From M0108 sp963841065 (lineage in GTDB: Bacteria > Pseudomonadota > Gammaproteobacteria > Chromatiales > Chromatiaceae), in NCBI GenBank assembly GCA_963841065.1, contig CAWJBI010000007.1:1-64000 (forward strand): DNA of 64,000 nt, written 5' to 3'. Position 1 is the first letter of the stretch. Every line of letters starts with the position of its first letter. The notes beneath the pieces are model-generated. The model saw only the letters and a program-made list of their open reading frames with translations. It made no database searches and was not told the DNA's origin. Made by a program: the position numbers and the translations under genes. Shown here piece by piece: positions 13,803 through 22,215 of the stretch.

Positions 13803-14108
13803 ATGGCGAAGAAAAGCATGGTGGCGCGTGATGTAAAGCGCGTCCAGATCGCGAGAAAGTATGCGGTAAAACGTGCGGCCCTCAAGGCCGTCATTGATGA
13901 CCGTTCGGCAAGCATTGAGCAGATTGACACTGCCATGACCAGCATGCGTAAGTTGCCACGGGATGCGAGTCCAACCCGTCAGCAGCGCCGCTGCAGAATC
14001 AGCGGCCGCCCGCACGCTGTTTATCGAAAGTTTGGTCTTAGCAGGAATATGCTTCGCGAAGCAGCTATGCGTGGCGACGTGCCAGGCTTGGTCAAGGCCA
14101 GTTGGTAG
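13803..14108 (+). CDS. rpsN: Ribosomal protein S14
   Basis: 30S head protein, 101 residues. This is the long, zinc-independent form: it lacks the CxxC...CxxC ribbon and ends LREAAMRGDVPGLVKASW. RQQRRCRISGRPHAVYRKFGLSR (two conserved blocks) identifies it. An unusually long 166-base gap separates it from rpsH. Confidence 0.96.
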   Translation: MAKKSMVARDVKRVQIARKYAVKRAALKAVIDDRSASIEQIDTAMTSMRKLPRDASPTRQQRRCRISGRPHAVYRKFGLSRNMLREAAMRGDVPGLVKASW

Positions 14109-14274
14109 CGTATTGATCCTGTCGTTAGGTTGTGATGCCAAAAAGCTCGTGGGCAAGTCCGCGAGCTATGGTACTATCTGCTGTTATCGCGGGTCATAAC
14201 ACCTCGGACCCGCAAATTACCCCAAATGAAGGGTATCGCGCCCACAGGGCGGTTTGACCCGTAGGGAGAATTCC
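14109..14274 (+). other. Long rpsN-rpsH gap with a strong hairpin
   Basis: Intergenic distances in this operon are otherwise mostly under 30 bases. The gap holds a perfect seven-pair hairpin, GCGGGTC...GACCCGC (14189-14213), and a shorter GCTCG...CGAGC repeat. I see no convincing -35/-10 pair. In E. coli S8 represses the spc operon at an RNA site near rplE; a related or substitute RNA element here is possible but unproven. Confidence 0.45.
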
Positions 14275-14670
14275 ATGAGTATGTCGGATCCGATTGCGGA
14301 TTTGCTAACGCGCATTCGTAATGGCCAGACCAGGGGCAAGGTTAACATCACCATGCCTTCATCCAAGCAAAAGCAAGCTATAGCCCTTCTTCTTAAGGAT
14401 GAGGGCTATTTGACTGATGTACAGGTCGAGGAAAATGGTGCCAAACCTCAACTGGTAATTAAGCTTAAATATTATCGGGGAAAGCCGGTAATTGAACATA
14501 TAAAAAGGATTTCCCGCCCAGGATTACGCATTTATCGGGGCAAAGACGATTTGCCTGCGGTTCGTGGTGGCCTTGGCGTAGCCATTGTGTCTACATCCCA
14601 GGGCCTGATGAGCGATCGCGCCGCTCGAAAAGCGGGCTTTGGTGGCGAAATCATCGCCACTGTAGCTTGA
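14275..14670 (+). CDS. rpsH: Ribosomal protein S8
   Basis: Primary 16S-binding protein and, in E. coli, the translational repressor of the spc operon; 131 residues. The ATG at 14275 (ribosome site GGGAG) gives the family start MSMSDPIADLLTRIRNGQ; an upstream in-frame start would add an unconserved tail. RPGLRIYRGKDDLP and GLGVAIVSTSQGLMSDRAARKAG are conserved. Confidence 0.97.
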   Translation: MSMSDPIADLLTRIRNGQTRGKVNITMPSSKQKQAIALLLKDEGYLTDVQVEENGAKPQLVIKLKYYRGKPVIEHIKRISRPGLRIYRGKDDLPAVRGGLGVAIVSTSQGLMSDRAARKAGFGGEIIATVA

Positions 14671-14684
14671 CCGGAGGGCTGATC

Positions 14685-15230
14685 ATGTCACGAATCGCAA
14701 AAGCCTTGATTACGGTGCCGGCTGGAATCTCCATCGAGATATCCGGGCAATCAGTACAGATAAAAGGAGCCCGGGGTAACCTGAGCTGGAACGTACACCC
14801 CTTGGTTGCCGTCACCTATCAGGATGACATCCTGAAGGTTGCTCCGATTGACGCAACAAGTAAGGACGGCTGGGCCCAGGCCGGGACAACTCGTGCCCTA
14901 TTGAACAACATGGTGGTTGGCTGCTCGACAGGTTTTGAGCGCAAGATGGCCTTGATAGGCGTGGGTTACCGTGCTCAGGCCCAAGGCAAGACCCTAAACC
15001 TAAGTTTGGGATTTTCGCATCCGGTCAATTATCAGGTACCCGAGGGTATCAATATCGCTACCCCTACCCAGACTGAAATATTGGTCTCGGGGGCTGACAA
15101 GCAGCAGGTCGGTCAGGTGGCGTCGGAGATACGCGCCTTTCGTCCGCCTGAGCCTTACAAGGGTAAAGGAGTCCGTTACGCGAACGAACAGGTTCTGCGT
15201 AAAGAGACCAAGAAGACGAAGAAGAAGTAA
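14685..15230 (+). CDS. rplF: Ribosomal protein L6
   Basis: 50S protein near the GTPase-associated centre; 181 residues from the ATG at 14685, which gives the conserved start MSRIAKA and is preceded by GGAGGG. DGWAQAGTTRALLNNMVVG and LSLGFSHPV are typical, as is the RPPEPYKGKGVRYANE block before a lysine-rich end. Confidence 0.97.
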   Translation: MSRIAKALITVPAGISIEISGQSVQIKGARGNLSWNVHPLVAVTYQDDILKVAPIDATSKDGWAQAGTTRALLNNMVVGCSTGFERKMALIGVGYRAQAQGKTLNLSLGFSHPVNYQVPEGINIATPTQTEILVSGADKQQVGQVASEIRAFRPPEPYKGKGVRYANEQVLRKETKKTKKK

Positions 15231-15241
15231 GGGGTACCGAT

Positions 15242-15604
15242 ATGGACAAGAAACAAGCTCGTCTTCGCCGTTCCGCTCGTGGACGCGCCAAGATCCGCGA
15301 ATTAGGTGTTTTCCGTTTGTGCGTATTTCGTACGCCAAGTCATATATATGCTCAGGTCCTTGCGCCTGGTATTACGGGCGACATGGTGGTGGCTTCCGCC
15401 TCGACCTTGGATAAGTCCGTCCGCGCACTCCTTGCGGGTCATGCGGGCAATACCTCGGCTGCTGCGGCCGTCGGTAAGGCCATTGCTCAACGCGCAAAGT
15501 CGGCGGGAGTTGAAAAGGTTGCCTTTGACCGTTCTGGGTTTAGTTACCACGGACGCGTAAAGGCGCTCGCCGATGCCGCTCGTGAAGGCGGTCTGCAATT
15601 CTAG
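15242..15604 (+). CDS. rplR: Ribosomal protein L18
   Basis: 5S rRNA-binding 50S protein; 120 residues. Basic N-terminus KKQARLRRSARGRAKIREL, then LCVFRTPSHIYAQVL, and the C-terminal VAFDRSGFSYHGRVKALADAAREGGLQF split over the usual positions. It precedes rpsE by 10 bases. Confidence 0.96.
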   Translation: MDKKQARLRRSARGRAKIRELGVFRLCVFRTPSHIYAQVLAPGITGDMVVASASTLDKSVRALLAGHAGNTSAAAAVGKAIAQRAKSAGVEKVAFDRSGFSYHGRVKALADAAREGGLQF

Positions 15605-15614
15605 GGGCTGAATC

Positions 15615-16121
15615 ATGTCGAATTACAATCCTAAGCCGGAAGGCGATGATTTGTTGGAAAAACTCGTCGGCGTACGCCGCGTTGCCAAGGTGGTTAAAGG
15701 CGGGCGTCAGTTCGGGTTCTCCGCTTTGACCGTCGTTGGAGATGGTAAGGGTCGGGTTGGTTTTGGCACAGGTAAAGCAAGGGAGGTACCGGTTGCCATT
15801 CAGAAGGCCATGGAAGGTGCCCGCAAGAATATGATTGACGTAAAACTTAAGGGGGCCACCCTGCAATATCCCATTATTGGTCGGCATGGTGCTGCCAAAG
15901 TTTTTATGCAGCCCGCCTCCGAAGGTACTGGCATCATCGCGGGTGGCGCCATGCGAGCAGTGTTTGAGGTGCTGGGCGTACAAAACGTTCTGGCCAAGTG
16001 CATAGGCACTAACAACGCCATGAACGTCGTCCGGGCAACCTTAAATGGTCTGCAGACAATGACCGATGCTCAGGGCGTCGCCGCGAAGCGTGGCAAGACC
16101 GTAGCCGAGATCCTGGGGTAA
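15615..16121 (+). CDS. rpsE: Ribosomal protein S5
   Basis: 30S protein controlling decoding fidelity and the mRNA entry channel; 168 residues. The double-stranded-RNA-binding N-domain contains RRVAKVVKGGRQFGFSALTVVGDGKGRVGFG. The C-domain has GTGIIAGGAMRAVFEVLGV. The spectinomycin loop around VVKGGR appears wild type. Confidence 0.97.
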   Translation: MSNYNPKPEGDDLLEKLVGVRRVAKVVKGGRQFGFSALTVVGDGKGRVGFGTGKAREVPVAIQKAMEGARKNMIDVKLKGATLQYPIIGRHGAAKVFMQPASEGTGIIAGGAMRAVFEVLGVQNVLAKCIGTNNAMNVVRATLNGLQTMTDAQGVAAKRGKTVAEILG

Positions 16122-16124
16122 GCA

Positions 16125-16316
16125 ATGTCTGACAGAAAAATGATGAAGGTCACCCTGGTGCGCGGAGTCTTTGGGCGCCTGGCAAACCATAAGGCCTGCG
16201 TGAAGGGTCTGGGCTTGAGGCGCATGCACCAAATCGTGGAGGTTGAGGATACACCCGCCACACGAGGCATGGTGAACAAGGTCTCCTACATGGTTAAAGT
16301 GGTTGGAGAATTCTAA
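16125..16316 (+). CDS. rpmD: Ribosomal protein L30
   Basis: Small 50S protein, 63 residues. Conserved VTLVRGVFGRLANHKACVKGLGLRRMHQIVEVEDTPATRGMV is present in its usual order. The gene is packed between rpsE (3 bases before) and rplO (1 base after), so it is certainly co-translated with them. Confidence 0.95.
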   Translation: MSDRKMMKVTLVRGVFGRLANHKACVKGLGLRRMHQIVEVEDTPATRGMVNKVSYMVKVVGEF

Positions 16317-16317
16317 A

Positions 16318-16752
16318 ATGCGTCTTAACGAACTTAGCCCTGGTGATGGCGCCAAAAGGGCCGCAAAGCGGGTTGGACGTGGCATAGGCAGTGGTTTTGG
16401 TAAAACCGCGGGCCGTGGTCACAAAGGTCAGAAATCGCGAGCGGGAGGATTTCATAAGGTCGGCTTCGAGGGCGGCCAGATGCCTTTGCAGCGCCGTCTG
16501 CCCAAGGTCGGCTTCCGTTCCCGTAAGGCCCGGGCTACTGATGAGATTCGGTTAAGCGAACTGAAGCATGTCGTGGGTGAGGTAGTCGATCTCCTGGCTT
16601 TACACGCCTCGGGTTTGATTGGTTCTGGTATCCAGAACGTCAAAATTATCGCCTCTGGTACAATTGATGTTGCCTATACCATCCGCGGTCTAGGTGTCAC
16701 CAAGGGTGCTCGTGCTGCTATTGAAGCAGCCGGCGGGACTGTCGAGGCCTAG
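16318..16752 (+). CDS. rplO: Ribosomal protein L15
   Basis: Late-assembly 50S protein, 144 residues, the E. coli length, from the ATG at 16318. MRLNELSPGDGAKRAAKRVG is followed by a glycine-rich GIGSGFGKTAGRGHKGQKSR block and GFEGGQMPLQRRLPKVGF. It is followed after 17 bases by secY. Confidence 0.96.
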   Translation: MRLNELSPGDGAKRAAKRVGRGIGSGFGKTAGRGHKGQKSRAGGFHKVGFEGGQMPLQRRLPKVGFRSRKARATDEIRLSELKHVVGEVVDLLALHASGLIGSGIQNVKIIASGTIDVAYTIRGLGVTKGARAAIEAAGGTVEA

Positions 16753-16769
16753 CGAGAAACTGATCCCGA

Positions 16770-18123
16770 ATGGCCAAAAACATGTCTTCAATGACTGAAG
16801 CCCTAGGGGGTATGGGGCGACTCACCGAGTTACGTCAGCGTTTGCTATTCGTGCTCGGCGCCCTGCTGGTTTATCGCATCGGCACCTTCATTCCGGTTCC
16901 CGGCGTCAATCCAGAGGCCCTAGCTCTCCTGTTTGATCAAAACCAGGGTTCTATGCTGGACATGTTTAACATGTTTTCCGGCGGTGCTCTAGAGCGTGCC
17001 AGTCTCTTTGCCCTGGGAATTATGCCGTATATCTCGGCCTCGATTATTATACAGTTGATGACTTCGGTCATTCCTACCTTGGAACAACTCAAGAAGGAAG
17101 GGGAGCAAGGTCGACGAAAGATAACCCAGTACACGCGTTATGGAACTGTTGGTCTTGCCACCTTCCAGGCCATTGGTATATCAATGGCCCTGCAGGGTCA
17201 ATCCGTTGGCGGTTCTTCGATTGTGGTATTGAGCGGCTATGGGTTTGTTTTCACCGCCACCGTTTCCCTAGTCACGGGGACCATGTTTCTGATGTGGCTG
17301 GGGGAACAGATTACTGAGCGTGGTATTGGTAATGGTATCTCCATCATAATTTTCTCCGGTATCGTGGCCGGTCTTCCCTCGGCCATTGGTGGTACGCTGG
17401 AATTAGTGCGTACTGGGGAAATGAATGCCCTGGCGGTTATTAGCGCTTTTTGTTTTGGCATTGGGGGTAACGGCCTTTGTGGTTTTCGTTGAACGAGGGC
17501 AAAGGCGCATTACCGTAAACTATGCGCGACGGCAACAGGGAAGACGCTTGATGGCGGCCCAAAGCACCCATTTGCCGCTGAAGATAAACATGGCTGGTGT
17601 GATACCACCGATCTTTGCATCTAGTATCATTCTGTTTCCCGGAACGCTTGGGCAGTGGTTTGGACAGTCGGAAAGTACTCGTTGGATTGCCGATATCACC
17701 AGTAAACTCTCCCCAGGAGAGCCGGTCTATGTGATCGCATACTCAACAGCCATTATTTTCTTCTGTTTTTTCTATACTGCACTAGTCTTTAACGCCAAGG
17801 AAACGGCCGACAATTTGAAACGTTCGGGTGCCTTCATACCAGGTATTCGTCCTGGTGAACAAACCGCCCGCTACATCGATACTGTCATGACTCGGCTTAC
17901 TGCGGCGGGAGCAATTTATATCACTGCAGTCTGCCTGATACCGGAATTTTTGATCGTGGGTTGGAATGTTCCCTTCTATTTCGGGGGCACCTCGCTACTA
18001 ATCGTGGTTGTGGTAGTGATGGACTTTATGGCCCAGGTTCAGGCACACCTTATGTCTCATCAATATGAAGGGTTGATGAAAAAGGCTAATCTCAGGGCAC
18101 CTGGTGGCGGCCTGATGCGCTGA
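16770..18123 (+). CDS. secY: Protein translocase channel SecY, split by one extra base
   Basis: Ten-helix channel of the SecYEG translocon. The first frame (16770-17492) encodes helices 1 to about 5, including FIPVPGVNPEAL and GIMPYISASIIIQLM. The second frame (entering about 17440) continues with FVVFVERGQRRI, NMAGVIPPIFASSI, and GTSLLIVVVVVMDFMAQVQ. The shift is a one-base gain at 17436-17441, inside GTTATTA: removing one T gives a continuous protein of 450 residues (E. coli 443). SecY is essential, so this is best read as a sequence error. It lies in its normal place between rplO and rpmJ. Confidence 0.95.
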
Positions 18124-18170
18124 AGGGCGACCGACGGTGCCCTTCGCATAGAAAATTCTGGAGAATACAC

Positions 18171-18284
18171 ATGAAAGTCAGGGCTTCGGTCAAAAAGATT
18201 TGTCGGAATTGCAAGATCGTCAAGCGCAACGGGGTTGTTCGCATCATCTGCAAAGATCCAAAGCACAAGCAGCGCCAAGGGTAA
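18171..18284 (+). CDS. rpmJ: Ribosomal protein L36, zinc-binding form
   Basis: 37-residue protein starting MKVRASVKKICRNCK and ending HKQRQG. Cys11, Cys14, Cys27 and His32 form the zinc ribbon, so this is the C+ paralogue normally replaced by a Cys-free form under zinc limitation. The ribosome site CTGGAG lies upstream. It closes the spc series. Confidence 0.95.
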   Translation: MKVRASVKKICRNCKIVKRNGVVRIICKDPKHKQRQG

Positions 18285-18294
18285 CGCTTGGGCG

Positions 18295-18322
18295 TTGACC
18301 TATTGGTAAAACCTGTTAAAAT
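18295..18322 (+). promoter_or_regulatory. Promoter upstream of rpsM (alpha operon)
   Basis: TTGACC at 18295-18300, a 16-base spacer and TAAAAT at 18317-18322, located between rpmJ and rpsM. It would give the alpha-operon genes their own transcription start in addition to read-through from spc. Confidence 0.6.
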
Positions 18323-18369
18323 GCGCGATTACCCGCGTTTAGCATAAGTCGAATTGGAGACAGAAGAGC

Positions 18370-18726
18370 ATGGCTCGTATCGCCGGCGTCAATATCCCCG
18401 ACAGAAAGCATGCCGTGATTGCACTCACTGCGATTTATGGTGTGGGTCGTAACCGCGCTGCCGTGATATGCGACGCCGCTGGCATTGCACACGGCACCCA
18501 AATGAGAAACCTCACCGAGGAGCAGGTGGATAAGCTCCGTGCCGAGGTAGCCAAGTTCACTGTCGAAGGCGACCTTAGGCGTGAAGTTTCAATGAATATC
18601 AAGCGGCTTATGGATCTTGGCTGCAATCGTGGCATTCGCCACCGCCGTGGTCTGCCGGTTCGCGGCCAGCGCACCCGTACCAACGCCCGCACCCGCAAGG
18701 GTCCGCGGCGTCCAATAAAGCGCTAA
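18370..18726 (+). CDS. rpsM: Ribosomal protein S13
   Basis: 30S head protein contacting the 50S subunit and P-site tRNA; 118 residues. MARIAGVNIPDRKHAVIALT start, then the C-terminal RGLPVRGQRTRTNARTRKGP. First gene of the alpha series, 43 bases or so after its promoter. Confidence 0.97.
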   Translation: MARIAGVNIPDRKHAVIALTAIYGVGRNRAAVICDAAGIAHGTQMRNLTEEQVDKLRAEVAKFTVEGDLRREVSMNIKRLMDLGCNRGIRHRRGLPVRGQRTRTNARTRKGPRRPIKR

Positions 18727-18759
18727 CCTTGGCACTTCGCTTACGCCGGATATAATCTG

Positions 18760-19149
18760 ATGGCAAAACCGACTCGTAACGTTAAAAAGAAGGTGAAGCG
18801 ACAGGTCGCGGACGGTATCGCACACGTCCATGCGTCCTTTAACAACACCATAGTCACAATCACGGACCGTCAGGGTAATGCCTTGGCTTGGGCCACTTCG
18901 GGTGGATCCGGATTCCGCGGTTCGCGCAAAAGCACCCCCTTTGCCGCACAGGTTGCTGCCGATCGTGCAGGGCAGGCTGCGAAGGAATACGGTGTCAAAA
19001 ACCTGGATGTCAATGTCAAGGGGCCCGGTCCAGGACGTGAGTCCGCCGTGCGGGCGCTCAATAATGCCGGTTTCAAGATAACTGGTATACAGGATGTGAC
19101 TCCCATTCCCCACAATGGCTGTCGCCCGCCTAAAAAGCGGCGCGTCTAA
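18760..19149 (+). CDS. rpsK: Ribosomal protein S11
   Basis: 30S platform protein that shapes the Shine-Dalgarno channel; 129 residues. HVHASFNNTIVTITDRQGNAL, SSGGSGFRGSRKSTPFAAQ-like central block and the ending TPIPHNGCRPPKKRRV (with the asparagine-glycine pair often turned to isoaspartate). Located between rpsM and rpsD as usual. Confidence 0.97.
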   Translation: MAKPTRNVKKKVKRQVADGIAHVHASFNNTIVTITDRQGNALAWATSGGSGFRGSRKSTPFAAQVAADRAGQAAKEYGVKNLDVNVKGPGPGRESAVRALNNAGFKITGIQDVTPIPHNGCRPPKKRRV

Positions 19150-19172
19150 GTCCCGGAAAGCTAGGAATCGAG

Positions 19173-19793
19173 ATGGCAAGGTACACAGGCCCAACCTGCA
19201 AACAAGCCCGGCGCGAAGGGGTGGATCTATCCCTTAAGAGTCGTGCGCGATCCATTGATACCAAATGCAATCTGGAGAAGGCGCCCGGTCAAGCCGGTGA
19301 TCGTCGTCGCCGGGTTTCTGATTATGGCGTTCAGTTGCGTGAAAAGCAGAAAGTTCGCCGTATTTATGGCGTAATGGAGAAGCAGTTCCGAAATTATTAT
19401 GCCTTGGCGGCATCGCAAAAGGGCGCCACGGGTGAGAATCTCCTTCGTCTGTTGGAGCGCCGCCTCGATAATGTCGTTTTTCGTATGGGTTTTGGTTCGA
19501 CCCGTGCCGAGGCCAGGCAACTTGTTGCCCATAAGGGTGTCTTGGTGAATGGTAAGACGCTGAATATTCCTTCCTACCAAGTCCAGGAAGCGGATGTGAT
19601 TTCTGTGCGCGAGAAGGCCCAGAAGCAGGTGCGCATTCAAAATGCCTTGGCCTTGGCCGAGCAGTATGGCTTTGCAGACTGGATTAATGTGGATACTAAG
19701 GCCCTCAAGGGGGTTTTTAGCCGTATTCCCGATAGATCCGACCTTCCAGCCGATATCAACGAATCGCTGATCGTGGAGTTGTACTCCAAGTAG
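19173..19793 (+). CDS. rpsD: Ribosomal protein S4
   Basis: 16S assembly-initiator protein; in E. coli it represses the alpha operon by binding a pseudoknot near rpsM. 206 residues, as in E. coli. It has the KQKVRRIYGVMEKQFRNYY region and an S4 RNA-binding domain with RLDNVVFRMGFGSTRAEARQLVAHKGVLVNG (split across residues 95-125). Confidence 0.97.
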   Translation: MARYTGPTCKQARREGVDLSLKSRARSIDTKCNLEKAPGQAGDRRRRVSDYGVQLREKQKVRRIYGVMEKQFRNYYALAASQKGATGENLLRLLERRLDNVVFRMGFGSTRAEARQLVAHKGVLVNGKTLNIPSYQVQEADVISVREKAQKQVRIQNALALAEQYGFADWINVDTKALKGVFSRIPDRSDLPADINESLIVELYSK

Positions 19794-19813
19794 GCAACGG
19801 AGAGGGTTATCGC

Positions 19814-20827
19814 ATGCCTGAAGCTGTTAGTGACTTCCTCAAGCCGCGGATCGTCAAGGTCGATCCGGTTGACGGAAGCCCGAGCCGCGCTCGTATCTCT
19901 CTTGAGCCTTTGGAGCGCGGATTCGGACATACATTAGGCAATGCGCTGCGGCGCATTTTGCTTTCATCTATGTCCGGTTGCGCGGTCACCGAGGTAGAGA
20001 TACAGGGTATTCTTCACGAGTACACCACGCTGGAAGGAGTGCGTGAGGATGTGCTCGAGATTTTACTGAACCTCAAGGAGCTAGCTATTACCTTGCACGG
20101 CAAGGATGAAGCCAGCTTTACGCTGCATAAGGTTGGCCCTGGCGTTATCACCGCCGCGGATATCACCTTAGATCACAGTGCCGAGATTGCTAATCCCGAT
20201 TTGGTCATTGCCAACCTGACGGGCAAATCCGAATTGAGTATGACTTTGACTGTGCGACGGGGTCGTGGTTATGAGCCAGTGACTCAACGCGAGTTGGAGG
20301 GCAGTGAGGAGCGTCCCATTGGCAAATTGCCTTTGGATGCTTCCTTTAGTCCGGTGCGTAGAGTTTCGATCGACGTTCAGTCCGCTCGTGTGGAACAGCG
20401 GACGGATTTGGACCGGCTCGTTATAGACCTAGAGACCAATGGCACCATTGACCCCAAAGGTGCCGTTCAACAGGCTGCGGCCATCTTACGGGACCAGCTT
20501 GGCAGCTTTGTGGTTTTGGAACGCACGGCTTATGACGATAGCGGTATGTCCCTGGAGCCGGAGAAGCCTGTTTTTGATCCCATGTTGTTGAGGCCGGTCG
20601 ATGATTTAGAATTGACGGTACGTTCCGCCAATTGCCTCAAGGCTGAAAACATCTATCTCATCGGCGATCTTATTCAAAGGACAGAGGTGGAACTGCTAAA
20701 AACGCCTAATTTAGGTAAGAAATCACTTACCGAAATTAAGGACGTTTTGGCTATTCGTGGGTTGTCCTTGGGTTCCCGTCTTGAGAATTGGCCACCTGAA
20801 AACATTGATGAGTTAGCAATCAAGTAG
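19814..20827 (+). CDS. rpoA: RNA polymerase alpha subunit
   Basis: Assembly scaffold of RNA polymerase; 337 residues (E. coli 329). The N-terminal dimerisation domain has EPLERGFGHTLGNALRRILLSS near residue 35. The C-terminal domain, which binds UP elements and activators, starts with LRPVDDLELTVRSANCLKAENI and includes TPNLGKKSLTEIKDVL. The extra residues are mostly at the N-terminus and the inter-domain linker. Located 20 bases after rpsD. Confidence 0.97.
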   Translation: MPEAVSDFLKPRIVKVDPVDGSPSRARISLEPLERGFGHTLGNALRRILLSSMSGCAVTEVEIQGILHEYTTLEGVREDVLEILLNLKELAITLHGKDEASFTLHKVGPGVITAADITLDHSAEIANPDLVIANLTGKSELSMTLTVRRGRGYEPVTQRELEGSEERPIGKLPLDASFSPVRRVSIDVQSARVEQRTDLDRLVIDLETNGTIDPKGAVQQAAAILRDQLGSFVVLERTAYDDSGMSLEPEKPVFDPMLLRPVDDLELTVRSANCLKAENIYLIGDLIQRTEVELLKTPNLGKKSLTEIKDVLAIRGLSLGSRLENWPPENIDELAIK

Positions 20828-20953
20828 GTGTTGGGCGGCTTATTTTACTGACTCACCTTACTGAATAGCCTTCCCCATTCACATGGGTATCTTTATTTGT
20901 AAGGCAGAAGGCGCCTCGACGGCGTATACTTAACTAGATTATGGTAATCAACC

Positions 20954-21343
20954 ATGCGTCACCGTAAGGCCGGAAGGCAACTCAATCGTAACAGCTCGCA
21001 CCGCGAGGCTATGTTTAAGAACATGGCGAACTCCTTGTTCAGTCACGAACTCATAAAGACCACTCTGCCTAAGGCCAAGGAACTCAGGCGTGTTGCCGAG
21101 CCCTTGATTACCTTGGCCAAGGAGGATTCGGTTCATAAGCGCCGCTTAGCCTTTGCACGATTGCGTGACAACGCCGTCGTTGCCAAGCTATTTACCGAAC
21201 TGGGCCCACGTTATCAAACTCGGCCGGGTGGTTATTTGCGTATTCTCAAATGCGGATTCAGGGCCAGTGATGCGGCACCTATGGCGTTTGTCGAGCTGGT
21301 GGATCGTCCGGCGGGCGAAGTCGTTGCTGCTGATGTGTCTTGA
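20954..21343 (+). CDS. rplQ: Ribosomal protein L17
   Basis: 50S protein near the tunnel exit; 129 residues. MRHRKAGRQLNRNSSHREAMFKNMA is the universal start (given here as one conserved block), followed by HELIKTTLPKAKELRRVAEPLIT. It is 126 bases from rpoA, a longer gap than usual, with a TATACT element at 20925 but no clear -35. It is the last gene of the block. Confidence 0.97.
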   Translation: MRHRKAGRQLNRNSSHREAMFKNMANSLFSHELIKTTLPKAKELRRVAEPLITLAKEDSVHKRRLAFARLRDNAVVAKLFTELGPRYQTRPGGYLRILKCGFRASDAAPMAFVELVDRPAGEVVAADVS

Positions 21344-21374
21344 TCCCTGAGACTTATCCAAACAGCGCATAAAT

Positions 21375-21398
21375 AACCGGGCTTGTCCCGGTTTTTTT
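21375..21398 (+). terminator. Intrinsic terminator after rplQ
   Basis: AACCGGG-CTTGT-CCCGGTT stem-loop followed by a run of seven T. It ends the ribosomal-protein transcription block 30 bases after the rplQ stop. Confidence 0.9.
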
Positions 21399-21438
21399 AC
21401 CTCTGATCTTCTGGGGTTTCCCCTTTATCCCTTGCTCT

Positions 21439-22215
21439 ATGGCCGATTTCAGTCGCATTGCCTTGCTCACCGACTTTGGCGCTTCTAGTCCCTATGTTGG
21501 TCAACTACGGTTAGGCCTGGCCGCGGCTCTACCGGGCACCGCGGTGATAGAGCTTATTTCTGACTTACCAGCTTTTCGCCCTGATCTGGCCGCTTATCTC
21601 CTGCCGGCGCTAGTCCGAGACTTGCCCTGCGGGACTCTCTATCTTTGTGTGGTAGATCCCGGCGTCGGCGGCGATCGTCTTGCCATTGCTGTGGAGGCGG
21701 ATGGTAATCTCTTCATCGGTCCCGACAACGGCCTGCTGGCTCTGGTTTGTCGAAGCGCGTTGTCCTGTTGTGTTTATCGCATTGACTGGCGTCCCGAGAT
21801 CCTTTCACCTAGCTTCCAGGGTCGGGATCTCTTTGCCCCGGTTGCTGCCGCCCTGACTCTCGGTCGTCCCCTCGCAATGACGGCTATTGCGCCCACCAGC
21901 CTCCAAGGGGCGGAATGGCCGGAGGATCTGCCCAAGGTTATCTATGTAGATAGCTTTGGTAACTTGATCACGGGGCTACGCGCAGCCTTAGTGCAACCCG
22001 CTGACTCGATATGTGTTAAGGGCCAACAGCTTTCCCGCGCCGGAACCTTTCACGAGGTGCCCCTTGGTACTGCCTTCTGGTATGCAAACGCCTTTGGCCT
22101 TGTTGAACTAGCGGTCAATCAGGGTTCCGCTACCCTTGAACTGGGCCTAGAGGTAGGAGATGAAATTGCCATGAGCCCTTTCCCTAAACTTATTTCGGAG
22201 TCGATTAATGAGTGA
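21439..22215 (+). CDS. SAM hydrolase/hydroxide adenosyltransferase family (DUF62)
   Basis: 258 residues. The family (fluorinase/chlorinase relatives) mostly hydrolyses S-adenosylmethionine to adenosine and methionine. Visible motifs: LLTDFG at residues 9-14, CVVDPGVGGDR near 70, IGPDNGLL near 94, a SPSFQGRDLFAP block near 130, VDSFGNLIT near 170 and YANAFGLVELAVNQGSA near 215. The fluorinase-specific insertion is not apparent, so hydrolase activity is the likely role. Its end overlaps dapB by eight bases, suggesting co-translation. The cellular purpose of this family is still unclear. Confidence 0.85.
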   Translation: MADFSRIALLTDFGASSPYVGQLRLGLAAALPGTAVIELISDLPAFRPDLAAYLLPALVRDLPCGTLYLCVVDPGVGGDRLAIAVEADGNLFIGPDNGLLALVCRSALSCCVYRIDWRPEILSPSFQGRDLFAPVAAALTLGRPLAMTAIAPTSLQGAEWPEDLPKVIYVDSFGNLITGLRAALVQPADSICVKGQQLSRAGTFHEVPLGTAFWYANAFGLVELAVNQGSATLELGLEVGDEIAMSPFPKLISESINE

